Part shown: positions 16,588 to 26,344 of the stretch, piece by piece
How positions within the stretch are numbered: position 1 is the stretch's first letter
How the letters are laid out: each line of letters begins with the position of its first letter
Assembly (NCBI RefSeq): GCF_016919705.1
Contig: NZ_CP070368.1
Coordinates: forward strand, 186,001 to 250,000
Reading direction: 5' to 3'
Source: Paracoccus methylovorus
GTDB taxonomy: Bacteria; Pseudomonadota; Alphaproteobacteria; Rhodobacterales; Rhodobacteraceae
Length of the DNA: 64,000 nt
The notes under the pieces: generated by a model
The model's input: only the letters and a program-made list of their open reading frames with translations
Told to the model about the DNA's origin: nothing
The model's database searches: none
Translations under genes and position numbers: made by a program

Positions 16588-17985
16588 ATGGCCAAGACGG
16601 GCGAAAAGAGGTCCAGGCTTTCCGATGCTGAAAAGCTGAAGTCCCTGAAGAAGAAGCTGAAAAAGCTGAAAACCGCGGTGAAGGAAACGGTGAACGGCAT
16701 CGAGTCCCGGGCAGGAGCCGTGGTCGAGGCTGCGGTGAAATCGAAAAACCCGGTTTCGCCGCTGGCGCCGGCGCACTTTCCCGATCTGCCGGTGATCGAG
16801 GGTGCCGAGTTCGCCTCGGGCGCGGCCGGGGTGAAATATCAGGGCCGCACCGATGTCATGCTGGTGCGGCTGGCGCCGGGTACGGCCATCGCCGGCGCCT
16901 TCACCAAATCCTCGACCCGTGCGGCCAGCGTGCTGGACTGTCAGGCCAAGCTGGCGTTGAAGCAGGACGTTGGCGAAGGCGCTGCGATCATCGTGAACTC
17001 GGGTAACGCCAACGCCTTTACCGGCAAGAACGGGCAAGAAGCGGTGGATGCGGTCACGGGCGGCGTCGCCAAGGCGCTTGGCGTGCCGCGCGAGCGGGTT
17101 TTCTCGTCCTCCACCGGGGTGATCGGTGAGCCGCTGCCGGCCGACCGCATCACCACCGTCATCGGCGACCTTGCCGCCAATCTGGATGTGGGCGGCGTCG
17201 CCGGTGCGGCGCAGGCCATCATGACCACCGACACCTTCCCGAAAGGCGCGGCAGCGAGTTTCGAGGGCGAGGGCGGCACCATCAATATCGTCGGTATCGC
17301 CAAAGGGTCGGGCATGATCGCGCCCGATATGGCGACCATGCTGGTCTATATCTTTACCGATGCCCGGATCGAGCCGAAGCTTTTGCAAAAGATGCTGTCC
17401 GCCCGGCTGGACCAGACCTTCAACGCCATCACCGTGGACAGCGACACCTCGACTTCGGACGCGCTGATCCTGGCGGCGACCGGCAAGTCGCAGGCCGCGC
17501 CCATCACCGATCTGCGCTCGTCCCCTGCCCGGGCCTTTGGCAAGGCGCTGGGGCAGGTGATGCTGGATCTGGCGCAGCAGGTGGTCAAGGACGGCGAGGG
17601 CGCGACGAAATTCGTCGAGGTGCAGGTGACGGGCGCGGCCAGCGATGCCGATGCGCACCGCGTGGCCATGGCCATCGCCAACTCGCCCTTGGTCAAAACC
17701 GCCATCGCTGGCGAGGATGCGAACTGGGGCCGGGTGGTCATGGCCGTCGGCAAATCCGGGGCCGAGGCTGACCGGGACCGGCTGACCATCCGCTTTGGCG
17801 ATATGGTGCTGGCCGAAAAGGGCTGGCGCGCCCCCGGCTATGACGAGGCCGCCGCCAGCGCCTATATGAAGCGCGACCATCTGGTGATCGGTGTCGATCT
17901 GGGGCTCGGCAAGGGCGGGCGCACCGTCTGGACCTGCGACCTGACCCATCGCTATATCGACATCAACGCCGACTATCGCTCATGA
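16588..17985 (+). CDS. argJ: Bifunctional ornithine acetyltransferase / N-acetylglutamate synthase
   Basis: ArgJ moves the acetyl group from N-acetylornithine to glutamate in the cyclic arginine pathway. The 465-residue frame has the KGSGMIAPDMATML motif with the self-cleavage site between A249 and T250, the latter being the catalytic nucleophile of the beta chain. The protein is about 50 residues longer than usual: residues 1-52 form a lysine-rich extension (SLKKKLKKLKTAVKE) before the normal start near SPLAPAHFPDLP. The next ATG that would restore normal length is not evident, so the extension may be real. Confidence 0.93.
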   Translation: MAKTGEKRSRLSDAEKLKSLKKKLKKLKTAVKETVNGIESRAGAVVEAAVKSKNPVSPLAPAHFPDLPVIEGAEFASGAAGVKYQGRTDVMLVRLAPGTAIAGAFTKSSTRAASVLDCQAKLALKQDVGEGAAIIVNSGNANAFTGKNGQEAVDAVTGGVAKALGVPRERVFSSSTGVIGEPLPADRITTVIGDLAANLDVGGVAGAAQAIMTTDTFPKGAAASFEGEGGTINIVGIAKGSGMIAPDMATMLVYIFTDARIEPKLLQKMLSARLDQTFNAITVDSDTSTSDALILAATGKSQAAPITDLRSSPARAFGKALGQVMLDLAQQVVKDGEGATKFVEVQVTGAASDADAHRVAMAIANSPLVKTAIAGEDANWGRVVMAVGKSGAEADRDRLTIRFGDMVLAEKGWRAPGYDEAAASAYMKRDHLVIGVDLGLGKGGRTVWTCDLTHRYIDINADYRS

Positions 17986-18380
17986 AGACGCTGCTTGTCG
18001 CGGCCGTCGCGTTGATCGACGCGGACGGCCGCGTGCTTCTGGCACAGCGCCCCGAGGGCAAGTCCCTCGCGGGTCTGTGGGAGTTTCCGGGCGGCAAGGT
18101 CGAACCGGGCGAAACCCCCGAGCGGGCATTGATCCGAGAGCTGCATGAAGAGCTGGGTATCGAGACCTGGGGGTCCTGCCTTGCGCCACTGACTTTCGCC
18201 AGCCACAGCTATGACGATTTTCACTTGCTGATGCCCCTGTTCGCTTGCCGGCGCTGGCAAGGCGTACCGATGCCTCAGGAAGGGCAGAATCTGGTTTGGG
18301 CGCGTACCCATGAATTAAACAAATATCCCATGCCGCCCGCCGATTTGCCGCTTATTCCCATTCTTCGCGACTGGTTATGA
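17982..18380 (+). CDS. mutT: 8-oxo-dGTP diphosphatase (Nudix, MutT)
   Basis: The 132-residue protein overlaps argJ by four bases. It has a complete Nudix box, from GGKVEPGETPERAL to REL.EELGI, with the catalytic glutamates in place. It is expected to hydrolyse oxidised dGTP and so prevent A:T to C:G changes. The argJ-mutT pair is common in Rhodobacteraceae. Confidence 0.88.
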   Translation: MKTLLVAAVALIDADGRVLLAQRPEGKSLAGLWEFPGGKVEPGETPERALIRELHEELGIETWGSCLAPLTFASHSYDDFHLLMPLFACRRWQGVPMPQEGQNLVWARTHELNKYPMPPADLPLIPILRDWL

Positions 18381-18499
18381 GACATATCGGTCACGTCCAA
18401 GAAAGCCGCATCATCATTTTGCCGCAGCTTTGAACATTCCCAGTTAACATTTAACGATTTTGCGACAATTCTGAAATCCTGTAGAGGAGGAGATCGGAC

Positions 18500-18628
18500 A
18501 TGATTCGCACTATCACGATTGGAAGCTGCATTTCTGTCCAGGGTATCTTTGAAAGGCAGCAAACCAACGGGAATATCGTAGTCCGAGTAGGCAGCAAGAC
18601 CTATGAGGGTAAGCCCGTCCTGTCCTGA
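18500..18628 (+). CDS. Small conserved hypothetical protein (42 aa)
   Basis: A 42-residue protein (MIRTITIGSC...VVRVGSKTYEGKPV) lies between mutT and a strong terminator. A GAGGAGGAG binding site precedes the ATG. The sequence resembles very short uncharacterised Rhodobacteraceae proteins of the same pattern. It looks like a compact beta-barrel-like fold with no signal or membrane segment; function unknown. Confidence 0.6.
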   Translation: MIRTITIGSCISVQGIFERQQTNGNIVVRVGSKTYEGKPVLS

Positions 18629-18656
18629 TACAACAGAAACGTGCCCATGATAACGG

Positions 18657-18689
18657 AACGGGGTCCGTCACGGACCCCGTTCTTTTTTA
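18657..18689 (+). terminator. Strong intrinsic terminator after the 42-aa gene
   Basis: AACGGGGTCCG and CGGACCCCGTT pair over 11 bases with a three-base loop and are followed by TCTTTTTT on the plus strand. Confidence 0.92.
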
Positions 18690-18721
18690 CAATTTTGTAA
18701 AGTGAAGCGCCGATATGGAAA

Positions 18722-18743
18722 GGGCGGACCCCAAGGCCCGCCC
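18722..18743 (-). terminator. Terminator of the rimP-nusA-rnpM-infB operon
   Basis: Read on the minus strand, GGGCGGGCC... pairs with ...GTCCGCCC just after the infB stop, followed by a short T-rich stretch. Weaker than its plus-strand neighbour. Confidence 0.6.
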
Positions 18744-18765
18744 AATCAGTCTTTCCGCTCGCGGA

Positions 18766-21309
18766 TCACAGCTGACGCTGCACTTCTTCGCGCTCGAAGA
18801 TCTCGATGACATCGCCCTTGCGAACATCGTCGTAGTTTTCAAAGGCCATGCCGCATTCCTGACCGGACTGGACCTCTTTGACCTCGTCCTTGAAGCGCTT
18901 GAGCGTTTTCAGCGTGCCTTCGTGGATCACCACGTTGTCGCGCAGCAGGCGCACGCCGGCGGAACGCCGTGCCACGCCTTCGGTGACGAGACAGCCGGCG
19001 ACATTGCCCACGCCCGAGACACGGAACACTTCCTTGATCTCGGCATAGCCGATGAAGTTTTCGCGCACTTCGGCCGACAACAGGCCCGAGGCCGCCGCTT
19101 TGATGTCATCCACCAGATCGTAGATGATCGAGTAATAGCGGATCTCGACCCCCTTCTGGTTGGCGGAGCTGCGCGCCGGAGCGTTGGCGCGGACGTTGAA
19201 GCCGATCACGGGTGCCTGGCTGGCCTCGGCCAATCCGACATCCGATTCGGTGATCGCGCCGACGCCGTAATGCAGCACGCGAACGCGCACCTCGTCGTTA
19301 CCGATCTTTTCCAACGCCTGGACGATGGCTTCGGCCGAGCCCTGCACGTCGGCCTTGATGACCACCGGCAGTTCGGCGACGCTTTGGTCGGCCTTGGCCT
19401 TGGCCAGCATCTGATCCAGCGTGACCGCGGCGCCGGCGGCAGCGCGTTTGTCCTTGGCGGCCTGAATGCGGTAATCCGCAATCTCGCGTGCCTGCGCCTC
19501 GGTCTCGACGACGTTCAGCACGTCGCCCGCCTCGGGCGTACCGTTAAGACCCAGCACCTCGACCGGAACCGAGGGGCCGGCCTCGTCGATGCGATCGCCC
19601 TTGTCGTTGATCAGCGCGCGCACCTTGCCCCACTGTTCGCCGACGACAAAGATGTCGCCGCGCTTCAGCGTGCCGTTTTGCACCAGAACCGTCGCAACCG
19701 GGCCACGGCCAACGTCCAGCTTGGCCTCGATCACCGCGCCTTGGGCGGGGCGTTCGGGATTGGACTTAAGCTCAAGGATCTCGGCCTGCAGCGCAATGGC
19801 TTCCAGCAGGTTATCAAGACCTTGGCCGGTCTTGGCCGAAACCTCGATATCCTGAACCTCGCCCGACATCGCCTCGACGACGACCTCGTGCTGCAGCAGG
19901 TCGGTGCGGACCTTTTGCGGGTTCGCAGCCGGCTTGTCGACCTTGTTGATCGCGACGATCATCGGCACGTTGGCAGCCTTGGCGTGGTTGATCGCCTCGA
20001 CCGTCTGCGGCATCACCGCGTCATCCGCGGCCACCACCAACACGACGATATCCGTCACCTGCGCGCCACGGGCCCGCATCGAGGTAAACGCGGCGTGTCC
20101 GGGCGTATCGAGGAAGGTCAGCAACGCGCCGTTCGACGCCTTTACCTGATAGGCGCCGATATGCTGCGTAATGCCACCGGCCTCGCCCGAGACGACATTG
20201 GCATGACGGATCGCGTCCAGAAGCGAGGTCTTGCCGTGGTCGACGTGCCCCATGATCGTGATCACGGGCGGCCGCGCCTTCAGGTCCTCGGGCCGGTCCT
20301 CGACCTGATCGATGACCTGCTCGACGTCCGAATCCGAAACGCGCACCGTGCGATGGCCGAATTCGTCGATCACCAGTTCAGCGGTATCGGCATCGATCGA
20401 CTGGTTCGCAGTCACCATCATGCCCATGCGCATAAGCGACTTGATGACATCGGGCGTGCGTTCGGCCATGCGGTTGGCCAGTTCCGACACCACGATGCTT
20501 TCGGGCAGTTGCACGTCGCGCACCTGCTTTTCGGCGCGCTGGCTGTTGCCCATGGCTTTTTGCCGGGCTTTTTCCTGCTTGCGCTTCATTGCGGCCAAGC
20601 TGCGTTGCCGCCCGCCTTCGCCGTTCAGCGCCTGGCTGAGCGACAGCTTGCCCGTGCGGCGACTGTCGTCGCGGCTCTTGTTGCGGCTGTCGCGGTCGTC
20701 GGCTCCGCTGCGGCCGTCGCGTTCGCGGTCGGTCTTGCGCGGAGCAGCGGCGGTGACACCCTTGGTCTCGGCACGCGAGGCCGCGGCTTCGGCGGCGGCA
20801 CGGTCGGCGGGTGTCGTGGGGCGCGCCTCGGTCTTCGGCTTGGTGACCTCGGCCTTTTTCTTTTCGCGCAGTTCGGCTTCGCGGGCGCGGCGTTCATCCT
20901 CTTCGGCTTTCAGCCGCAGGGCTTCCTCGCGCTCACGCTCTTCGCGTTCTTTCGCCTCTGCCTCCTGGCGGCGGCGTTCGCGTTCTTCCTCGCGGGCCTT
21001 TTCTTCGGCGACGCGTTGCACGGCCTCTTCGGCCTCGCGGGCCTTGGCGGCCCTCAGCGCGGTAAGGCGACGCTCCATCTCGGCATCAGAGATGCCTGCG
21101 GGACGCTTCGACGGGTCGCCCGACACAGCCGAAGACGAACCGGGGCGCCCGCCGCCAGCCGCCGCACCGGCCTTGCCCGGAACGACCACACGCTTGCGCT
21201 TGGTCTCCACGACCACGTTATGGGTCCGTCCGTGGCTGAAGCTTTGCTTCACATGGCCCGAACGGCCGCCACCAAGACCCAGGGGTTTCTTTCCGTCAGT
21301 ATCGCTCAT
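18766..21309 (-). CDS. infB: Translation initiation factor IF-2
   Basis: The 847-residue GTPase delivers initiator tRNA to the 30S subunit. Residues about 1-270 are a charged, low-complexity region (long runs of [12 protein letters not shown] sequence) ending in the IF2_N domain; the G domain follows with [20 protein letters not shown] and NKVD, then domains II-IV. The start at 21309 ([16 protein letters not shown]) is the conserved one; an upstream ATG adds 13 residues. It is the last gene of the operon. Confidence 0.97.
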   Translation of the reverse strand: MSDTDGKKPLGLGGGRSGHVKQSFSHGRTHNVVVETKRKRVVVPGKAGAAAGGGRPGSSSAVSGDPSKRPAGISDAEMERRLTALRAAKAREAEEAVQRVAEEKAREEERERRRQEAEAKEREEREREEALRLKAEEDERRAREAELREKKKAEVTKPKTEARPTTPADRAAAEAAASRAETKGVTAAAPRKTDRERDGRSGADDRDSRNKSRDDSRRTGKLSLSQALNGEGGRQRSLAAMKRKQEKARQKAMGNSQRAEKQVRDVQLPESIVVSELANRMAERTPDVIKSLMRMGMMVTANQSIDADTAELVIDEFGHRTVRVSDSDVEQVIDQVEDRPEDLKARPPVITIMGHVDHGKTSLLDAIRHANVVSGEAGGITQHIGAYQVKASNGALLTFLDTPGHAAFTSMRARGAQVTDIVVLVVAADDAVMPQTVEAINHAKAANVPMIVAINKVDKPAANPQKVRTDLLQHEVVVEAMSGEVQDIEVSAKTGQGLDNLLEAIALQAEILELKSNPERPAQGAVIEAKLDVGRGPVATVLVQNGTLKRGDIFVVGEQWGKVRALINDKGDRIDEAGPSVPVEVLGLNGTPEAGDVLNVVETEAQAREIADYRIQAAKDKRAAAGAAVTLDQMLAKAKADQSVAELPVVIKADVQGSAEAIVQALEKIGNDEVRVRVLHYGVGAITESDVGLAEASQAPVIGFNVRANAPARSSANQKGVEIRYYSIIYDLVDDIKAAASGLLSAEVRENFIGYAEIKEVFRVSGVGNVAGCLVTEGVARRSAGVRLLRDNVVIHEGTLKTLKRFKDEVKEVQSGQECGMAFENYDDVRKGDVIEIFEREEVQRQL

Positions 21310-21316
21310 CCGATCT

Positions 21317-21934
21317 TCATTCCTTCCCGGCGGAAGCACCGCCGTCATGCCCGCGCAGACCCGTCAGTCTGCTCGCGTCCCTGATCAATTTTTCGGTCAG
21401 GCCCCCCGGCGCAAGCGCGCTGTGTATGACATGATCGCGCCCAAAGGACAAACCCAATTCTGATGCGGTCATGCAGCCGAACCACCGGCCCCCGGGTGGG
21501 GTCCAGAGCTTGCCTTTGCCGCGTTCCGATCCGTCGCTGGCCTGCAAAAGCACCTTGGCCTTGCCGGCGGCCAGCCAGTCCTTGACCTTTTCGAAGCCGG
21601 CAACCGCCAACCCCGCCTTGCGTGCGAGCGACAGCGTGTCGGTCACCCGTCGCGCCAGCCCGGTCTCGATCATCGCCAGAAGCTCGGGCGGCGCGGTGAC
21701 GCGCGCTTTTGCGCCGCGTGAAAACAAACCCTTGGCGGCAGCCTTGTCCAGCGCCGGCCGGTCGGCCACCACCCAGAAGCCGCGTCCCGGCAGCTTCTCG
21801 GCCAGATCCGGCCACACCTCGCCATCGGGGCCCGCGACAAAGCGGATCAGCCCAGCCTTGGGCTGGACTTCGCCCGTCACGATGCAGCGCCGTTCGGGCG
21901 TCTCGCGGTCCTTGATACGGCCCCCGCGTGTCAT
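21317..21934 (-). CDS. rnpM: YlxR/RnpM-type RNA-binding protein fused to an L7Ae-like domain
   Basis: The 205-residue protein has an N-terminal DUF448 (YlxR) domain (about 10-95: [41 protein letters not shown]) and a C-terminal L7Ae/L30e-like fold (about 100-190: [23 protein letters not shown]). YlxR proteins bind RNA and in Bacillus regulate RNase P. The fused form is typical of alphaproteobacteria. It lies between nusA and infB, seven bases before the latter. Confidence 0.85.
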   Translation of the reverse strand: MTRGGRIKDRETPERRCIVTGEVQPKAGLIRFVAGPDGEVWPDLAEKLPGRGFWVVADRPALDKAAAKGLFSRGAKARVTAPPELLAMIETGLARRVTDTLSLARKAGLAVAGFEKVKDWLAAGKAKVLLQASDGSERGKGKLWTPPGGRWFGCMTASELGLSFGRDHVIHSALAPGGLTEKLIRDASRLTGLRGHDGGASAGKE

Positions 21935-21949
21935 CTGTTTCCCGGGGCG

Positions 21950-23629
21950 TTACACCCCGGCCTCCTGTTCGTCGCCCTCGGCTTCGGTCTCGCCGGCCGA
22001 TTCCATCTCGGTCGGATCAACCCAACCCAGCATGACGCGGGCGGTCATAACCAAATTCTGCGCCTCTTCCAGACTGACATTGAAGGGTTCCAGAAGGCCG
22101 TCGTCCTTGACGCGCTGGCCGTCCTGCGTGGTCCAGCCGCCGGCCAGTTCCCAGTCGGCGCAGGTGGCGAATTCCTCCAGCGTCTTGATGTCGTCCTTGG
22201 CCAGTGCCTCGACCATCTGCGGGGTCAGCCCCTCGAAGCCGATCAGGCTGTCCTCGGCGCCAAGGGCGCGGGCGTTTTCCAGCGCAGCCTTGTTTGCGGC
22301 CTCCAGATGCTCGCGGGCGCGGGTCTGCAATTCCTCGGCAGTCGACTCGTCCACCCCTTCGATCGAGAGCAGCTCGTCCAGATCGACATAGGCCACTTCT
22401 TCCAGGTTGGTAAAGCCTTCGGCCACCAGAAGCTGGGCAAAGAACTCGTCCAGATCCAGCGCGTCCATGAACAGCTTGGTGCGGGCGTTGAATTCGGCCT
22501 GACGACGCTTGGATTCCTCCTCTTCCGTCAGGATGTCGATGTCGAGACCGGTAAGCTGGCTTGCCAGCCGCACGTTCTGGCCGCGCCGGCCGATGGCCAG
22601 CGAAAGCTGTTCGTCCGGCACCACCACCTCGATCCGGGTCGCGTCCTCGTCAAAGACGACTTTCGCGACTTCGGCCGGTTGCAGCGCGTTGACTAGGAAG
22701 GTCGCCTGATCGTCCGACCACGGAATGATGTCGATCTTTTCGCCCTGCAATTCGCCCACCACGGCCTGCACGCGCGAACCGCGCATGCCGACGCAGGCGC
22801 CGACCGGGTCGATCGAGTTGTCGTAAGAGATCACCGCGATCTTGGCGCGCGAGCCGGGGTCGCGGGCGACAGCCTTGATCTCGATCACGCCGTCATAGAT
22901 TTCCGGCACTTCCATCTTGAACAGTTCGGCCATGAACTGCGGATCGGTGCGCGAAAGGAAGATCTGCGGGCCACGTGCCTCGCGCCGCACATCCTTGACA
23001 TAGGTGCGGATGCGGTCGTTGGGGCGATAGCTTTCGCGGCCGATCTTTTCGTTGCGGCGCAGGATCGCCTCTCCCCGGCCCACATCGACGATGATGTTGC
23101 CGTATTCCTCGCGCTTGACGACGCCGTTGATGATCGAGCCGATGCGATCCTTGAATTCTTCATACTGCCGGTCGCGTTCGGCCTCGCGCACCCTTTGCAG
23201 GATGACCTGCTTGGCCGATTGCGCGGCGATACGGCCCAAGTCGACCGGCGGGACCTGCTCTTCGAACACGTCGCCGGGCTGCGGCTTGCCGCCAAAGTCC
23301 TCGACCTTTTGGCCGTCGCGCATCCAATAGGTGCGGCCATCGCGCGAGGGTTCGAAATAGGGCAGGGCTTGGGCGACGGTAAGCTGGGCTTGATAATTTT
23401 CCACCGCGTCATCCTCGACCACGGTGCGGGCGCGGGTGAAGCCTGCGTTCCCGGTTTTGCGGTCGATATGGACGCGGATGTCCATTTCCGAGCCATAGCG
23501 CGACTTTGCCGCGCGAGCCAGGCTGTCCTCCATCGCCTCGATCACCAGATCGGGGTCGATCATCTTTTCCCGCGCAACGGCCTCGGCAGTTTGCAGCAGT
23601 TCAAGCTGGTTGGCAGAGGTGATGGCCAT
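21950..23629 (-). CDS. nusA: Transcription termination/antitermination protein NusA
   Basis: The 559-residue protein shows the N-terminal RNAP-binding domain (about 1-130), S1 domain (residues ~135-200), two KH domains (VGACVGMRGSRVQAVVGEL and LSLAIGRRGQNVRLASQL) and two C-terminal acidic repeats rich in helix-hairpin-helix residues (about 350-500), ending in an acidic tail. It modulates pausing, termination and antitermination. It is three bases from rimP, with which it is surely co-transcribed. Confidence 0.97.
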   Translation of the reverse strand: MAITSANQLELLQTAEAVAREKMIDPDLVIEAMEDSLARAAKSRYGSEMDIRVHIDRKTGNAGFTRARTVVEDDAVENYQAQLTVAQALPYFEPSRDGRTYWMRDGQKVEDFGGKPQPGDVFEEQVPPVDLGRIAAQSAKQVILQRVREAERDRQYEEFKDRIGSIINGVVKREEYGNIIVDVGRGEAILRRNEKIGRESYRPNDRIRTYVKDVRREARGPQIFLSRTDPQFMAELFKMEVPEIYDGVIEIKAVARDPGSRAKIAVISYDNSIDPVGACVGMRGSRVQAVVGELQGEKIDIIPWSDDQATFLVNALQPAEVAKVVFDEDATRIEVVVPDEQLSLAIGRRGQNVRLASQLTGLDIDILTEEEESKRRQAEFNARTKLFMDALDLDEFFAQLLVAEGFTNLEEVAYVDLDELLSIEGVDESTAEELQTRAREHLEAANKAALENARALGAEDSLIGFEGLTPQMVEALAKDDIKTLEEFATCADWELAGGWTTQDGQRVKDDGLLEPFNVSLEEAQNLVMTARVMLGWVDPTEMESAGETEAEGDEQEAGV

Positions 23630-23632
23630 TCC

Positions 23633-24241
23633 TCACTCCTTCGCAGCGGCGTTGTCTTCGCCGGCTTCCGTTTCGATCTCGTCAAAGGCGGTTTCGTCCA
23701 GATTTTCTATCTGCACGCCCGCGTCCTTTTTCTGTCGCAGCATCTCGGCAATCAACTCGTCGGTCAGGACCAGCTTCGCATCGGAAAGCCAGTCGAAATT
23801 CAGCCCGATGGTATGCGCCTCGCCGCCCTCTTCGATGTTGAGCAGCACCTCGTCGCCCTCGACACCCGCCAGCATGCCCTTGAACCGCTTGCGTCCGTCG
23901 ATGGGCTGGTTCGTCTCCAACCGCGCCTCATACCCTTCGAAGGTCTCGAAGTCCTTCAGCCGGGTCAAGGGCCGGTCGATGCCGGGGCTGGAAACCTCCA
24001 GATGATAGGCGTCCTCCAGCGGGTCCTCGACGTCCAGAACGGCGCTAACGGCGGTCGAGATATCGGCGCAGTCATCGACGTTGATGCCGCCTTCGGGCCG
24101 GTCGGCCATGATCTGCAAGGTGGCGGTCTTGCCGCCTTGCAGGCGAACGCGCACCAGTTCGAACCCCAGATCCTCGATGGCGGGGCCGATGATTTCGGCG
24201 AGACGCCGATCTATGGCGGTCTTGGCGATGAGGTCGCTCAT
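23633..24241 (-). CDS. rimP: Ribosome maturation factor RimP
   Basis: The 202-residue protein assists 30S subunit assembly. The RimP N-terminal fold (about 10-95, [28 protein letters not shown]) and SH3-like C-terminal domain (about 100-170) are clear, followed by an acidic alpha-proteobacterial tail. The start at 24241 ([13 protein letters not shown]) is conserved; the longer frame crosses a promoter and terminator. First gene of the operon. Confidence 0.94.
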   Translation of the reverse strand: MSDLIAKTAIDRRLAEIIGPAIEDLGFELVRVRLQGGKTATLQIMADRPEGGINVDDCADISTAVSAVLDVEDPLEDAYHLEVSSPGIDRPLTRLKDFETFEGYEARLETNQPIDGRKRFKGMLAGVEGDEVLLNIEEGGEAHTIGLNFDWLSDAKLVLTDELIAEMLRQKKDAGVQIENLDETAFDEIETEAGEDNAAAKE

Positions 24242-24257
24242 GCTGATCCCCCAAATA

Positions 24258-24282
24258 CAAAAAACGGGCCAAGGCGGCCCGT
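24258..24282 (-). terminator. Leader terminator (probable attenuator) ahead of rimP
   Basis: On the minus strand ACGGGCC and GGCCCGT pair around a five-base loop and are followed by an uninterrupted T6 run. It lies between a strong promoter (24360-24332) and the rimP start 17 bases further on, with no gene upstream that it could be ending. Confidence 0.75.
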
Positions 24283-24331
24283 GCGTCTTACCGGTGGGCA
24301 GGTTGTGGACGCCTGCGCCGCTGTTGAGCCG

Positions 24332-24360
24332 CATATAGGGCGGCCTGCGAGCGATTGCAA
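24332..24360 (-). promoter_or_regulatory. Sigma-70 promoter of the rimP-nusA-rnpM-infB operon
   Basis: TTGCAA (24360-24355), 17-base spacer and TATATG (24337-24332) on the minus strand. The expected transcript start is near 24325, giving a leader of about 85 bases that includes the terminator hairpin. Confidence 0.65.
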
Positions 24361-24445
24361 GGAAAACCGCCGCGAGTCGCCGGAAAGCCCGCCGATCATC
24401 GTGCAAAGGTCGGATGCAGGGGGCGGCAAACCGGCCGACCGGGGG

Positions 24446-25432
24446 TCAGGCGCGCTGTGCCACATCCCGGAACCCATCCATGACTCGCACAAGCTCGGCA
24501 GCGATTCGCGGCTCGCTCAGCGCGTGGCCCGAGGCCGGGACCAGCCGCAACTCCGCCCTGTCCCAGCCCTCGGCCAGTTCCCAAGCGGCGCTTGGCGGGC
24601 AGACCATGTCATAGCGGCCCTGCACGATCACCGCGGGGATATGCTCGATGCGGTGGCGATCGCGCAAAAGCTGTCCCTCGTCCAGAAAACAGCCATGGGC
24701 GAAATAGTGATTCTCCAGCCGCGCGAAGGTGCGGGCATATTCAGGGGGCGCATGGCCCGGCCCGGTGATTTCCAGCCCGGCCAGCGCGTTTTCCCAGATC
24801 AGCCAAGGCAGGGCAAAGCGCGTCTCTTGCCCCCGGTCGCCGCTGAACAGCCGCCGGTAATAGGCGGCGATCATGTCGCCACGCTCGGCTTCGGGGATCG
24901 GAGCCTGGAATTCGGCCCAGCGGTCGGGAAAGAAACGCGCGACCCCGCCGCCATAAAACCAGTCCAGTTCGGCCCGCCGGCCAAGAAACACCCCGCGCAG
25001 CACCATGGCCTCGACCGTTTCGGGATGAGCCTGTGCATAAGCAAGCGCGAGCGTCGCGCCCCAACTGCCGCCGAACAGGATCGCACGCTCGATTCCCAGC
25101 GCGTGGCGAATGCATTCGATATCAGCGATCAGGTGCTGCGTGGTGTTGGCAATAACCGCGGCATGAGGCTGCGACCGGCCGCAGCCGCGCTGGTCGAACA
25201 GGATCGCCCGATAATGTGCCGGATCAAAGAAGCGCCGCATATAGGGGCTGCAGCCGCCGCCCGGCCCACCATGCAGCACGATGACCGGCACGCCGTCGGG
25301 GTTGCCGCTTTGCTCGACGTGCAGCCGATGGCCGTCGCCAACGTCGATCACCCGGCGGTCAAAGGGTTCGACCATCGGATGCAGCCTGCCATGCGACGAC
25401 GTGCCGCCGATTTGCCCTGCCAATCTATCCAT
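24446..25432 (-). CDS. pip: Proline iminopeptidase
   Basis: The 328-residue alpha/beta hydrolase removes N-terminal proline from peptides. Visible are the oxyanion segment VLHGGPGGGC, the DQRGCGRSQPHA motif typical of the S33 family, and the nucleophile serine in FGGSWGATLALAY; the catalytic histidine is in ASGHALSEP. A start at 25375 (MVEPFDRR) would give 309 residues and is equally plausible. It is divergent from ubiG. Confidence 0.9.
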   Translation of the reverse strand: MDRLAGQIGGTSSHGRLHPMVEPFDRRVIDVGDGHRLHVEQSGNPDGVPVIVLHGGPGGGCSPYMRRFFDPAHYRAILFDQRGCGRSQPHAAVIANTTQHLIADIECIRHALGIERAILFGGSWGATLALAYAQAHPETVEAMVLRGVFLGRRAELDWFYGGGVARFFPDRWAEFQAPIPEAERGDMIAAYYRRLFSGDRGQETRFALPWLIWENALAGLEITGPGHAPPEYARTFARLENHYFAHGCFLDEGQLLRDRHRIEHIPAVIVQGRYDMVCPPSAAWELAEGWDRAELRLVPASGHALSEPRIAAELVRVMDGFRDVAQRA

Positions 25433-25483
25433 GGCACCACTATATAGCGCCTCGCGTGCGCCCGCCACATGAAGGACGGCCAG

Positions 25484-26236
25484 ATGACCGAAAGACCAGT
25501 CCCCAGCAGCATCGACCCGGCCGAGGTCGCCAAGTTCCAGGCCATGGCGCGGGAATGGTGGGACCCGCAGGGCAAGTTCAAGCCGCTGCATATGCTGAAC
25601 CCGACGCGGCTGGATTATGTCACCACGCAGATTGCGGCGCAGTTCGGCCGCGACCGGGCAGGGGCGCAGCCCTTTGAGGGGCTGACGATTCTCGATATCG
25701 GTTGCGGCGGCGGGCTGATGGCCGAACCGATGGCCCGGCTGGGCGCCACCGTCACAGGCGCGGATGCCGCCGAGGGCAATATCGCGGTTGCCCGCCTGCA
25801 CGCCCAGGAACACGGCCTTGCCATCGACTATCTCGCGACCACGGCCGAGGCCCTTGCCGCCGAAGGCCGCCGCTTCGACGTGGTCATGGCGCTGGAGATT
25901 GTCGAACATGTCGCCGATCCCGCACAGTTCATCGCCACCTGCCGCGATCTGCTCGCGCCGGGCGGCATGCTGATCGTCTCGACATTGAATCGTACCGCCC
26001 GCAGCTTTGCCGCCGCCATCGTAGGCGCGGAATGGGTCATGCGCTGGCTGCCCAAGGGCACCCATGACTGGCGCCGCTTCATCACGCCCGACGAACTGGC
26101 GCAGATGACCCAGGGAACAGGGCTGCGCGTCGTGGATCGCTGCGGCATGGTCTTCAATCCGCTGGGCTGGAGCTGGGCGCTGTCGCATCGTGACCTGTCG
26201 GTGAACTACGTCCTGACGGCGCTGCACCAGAACTGA
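25484..26236 (+). CDS. ubiG: Ubiquinone biosynthesis O-methyltransferase
   Basis: The 250-residue SAM-dependent enzyme methylates both ring hydroxyls during ubiquinone synthesis. The SAM site is [20 protein letters not shown], with later motifs [13 protein letters not shown] and [15 protein letters not shown]. The family-typical start [23 protein letters not shown] supports the frame. I choose ATG 25484, which has GAAGGA upstream, over 25469. Confidence 0.95.
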   Translation: MTERPVPSSIDPAEVAKFQAMAREWWDPQGKFKPLHMLNPTRLDYVTTQIAAQFGRDRAGAQPFEGLTILDIGCGGGLMAEPMARLGATVTGADAAEGNIAVARLHAQEHGLAIDYLATTAEALAAEGRRFDVVMALEIVEHVADPAQFIATCRDLLAPGGMLIVSTLNRTARSFAAAIVGAEWVMRWLPKGTHDWRRFITPDELAQMTQGTGLRVVDRCGMVFNPLGWSWALSHRDLSVNYVLTALHQN

Positions 26237-26287
26237 CCCGGCCGCCCGCAACTGCCGCCAACCCCTCGGCCTCGGCACGCCACCGGA

Positions 26288-26309
26288 CTTCTTCGTTGCC
26301 CAAATACCC
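26288..26309 (-). repeat. Dispersed motif copy after ubiG
   Basis: CTTCTTCGTTG, three bases, AAATACCC, read in the direction of ubiG transcription 52 bases after its stop. One of seven copies in the window. Confidence 0.6.
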
Positions 26310-26344
26310 ATTCGGACGTTGCCACCAGTCACGGCGGGGCTACT

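Noticed and set aside
18715..21384. An 889-codon plus-strand frame opposite infB
   Set aside because: Antisense shadow of infB; the minus frame has all IF-2 motifs.
24243..24406. In-frame extension upstream of rimP as a leader peptide
   Set aside because: The ATG near 24334 overlaps the -10 box, so it would not be in the transcript, and no binding site is present.
25433..26332. Upstream extension of the pip frame
   Set aside because: Antisense to ubiG and without conserved sequence.
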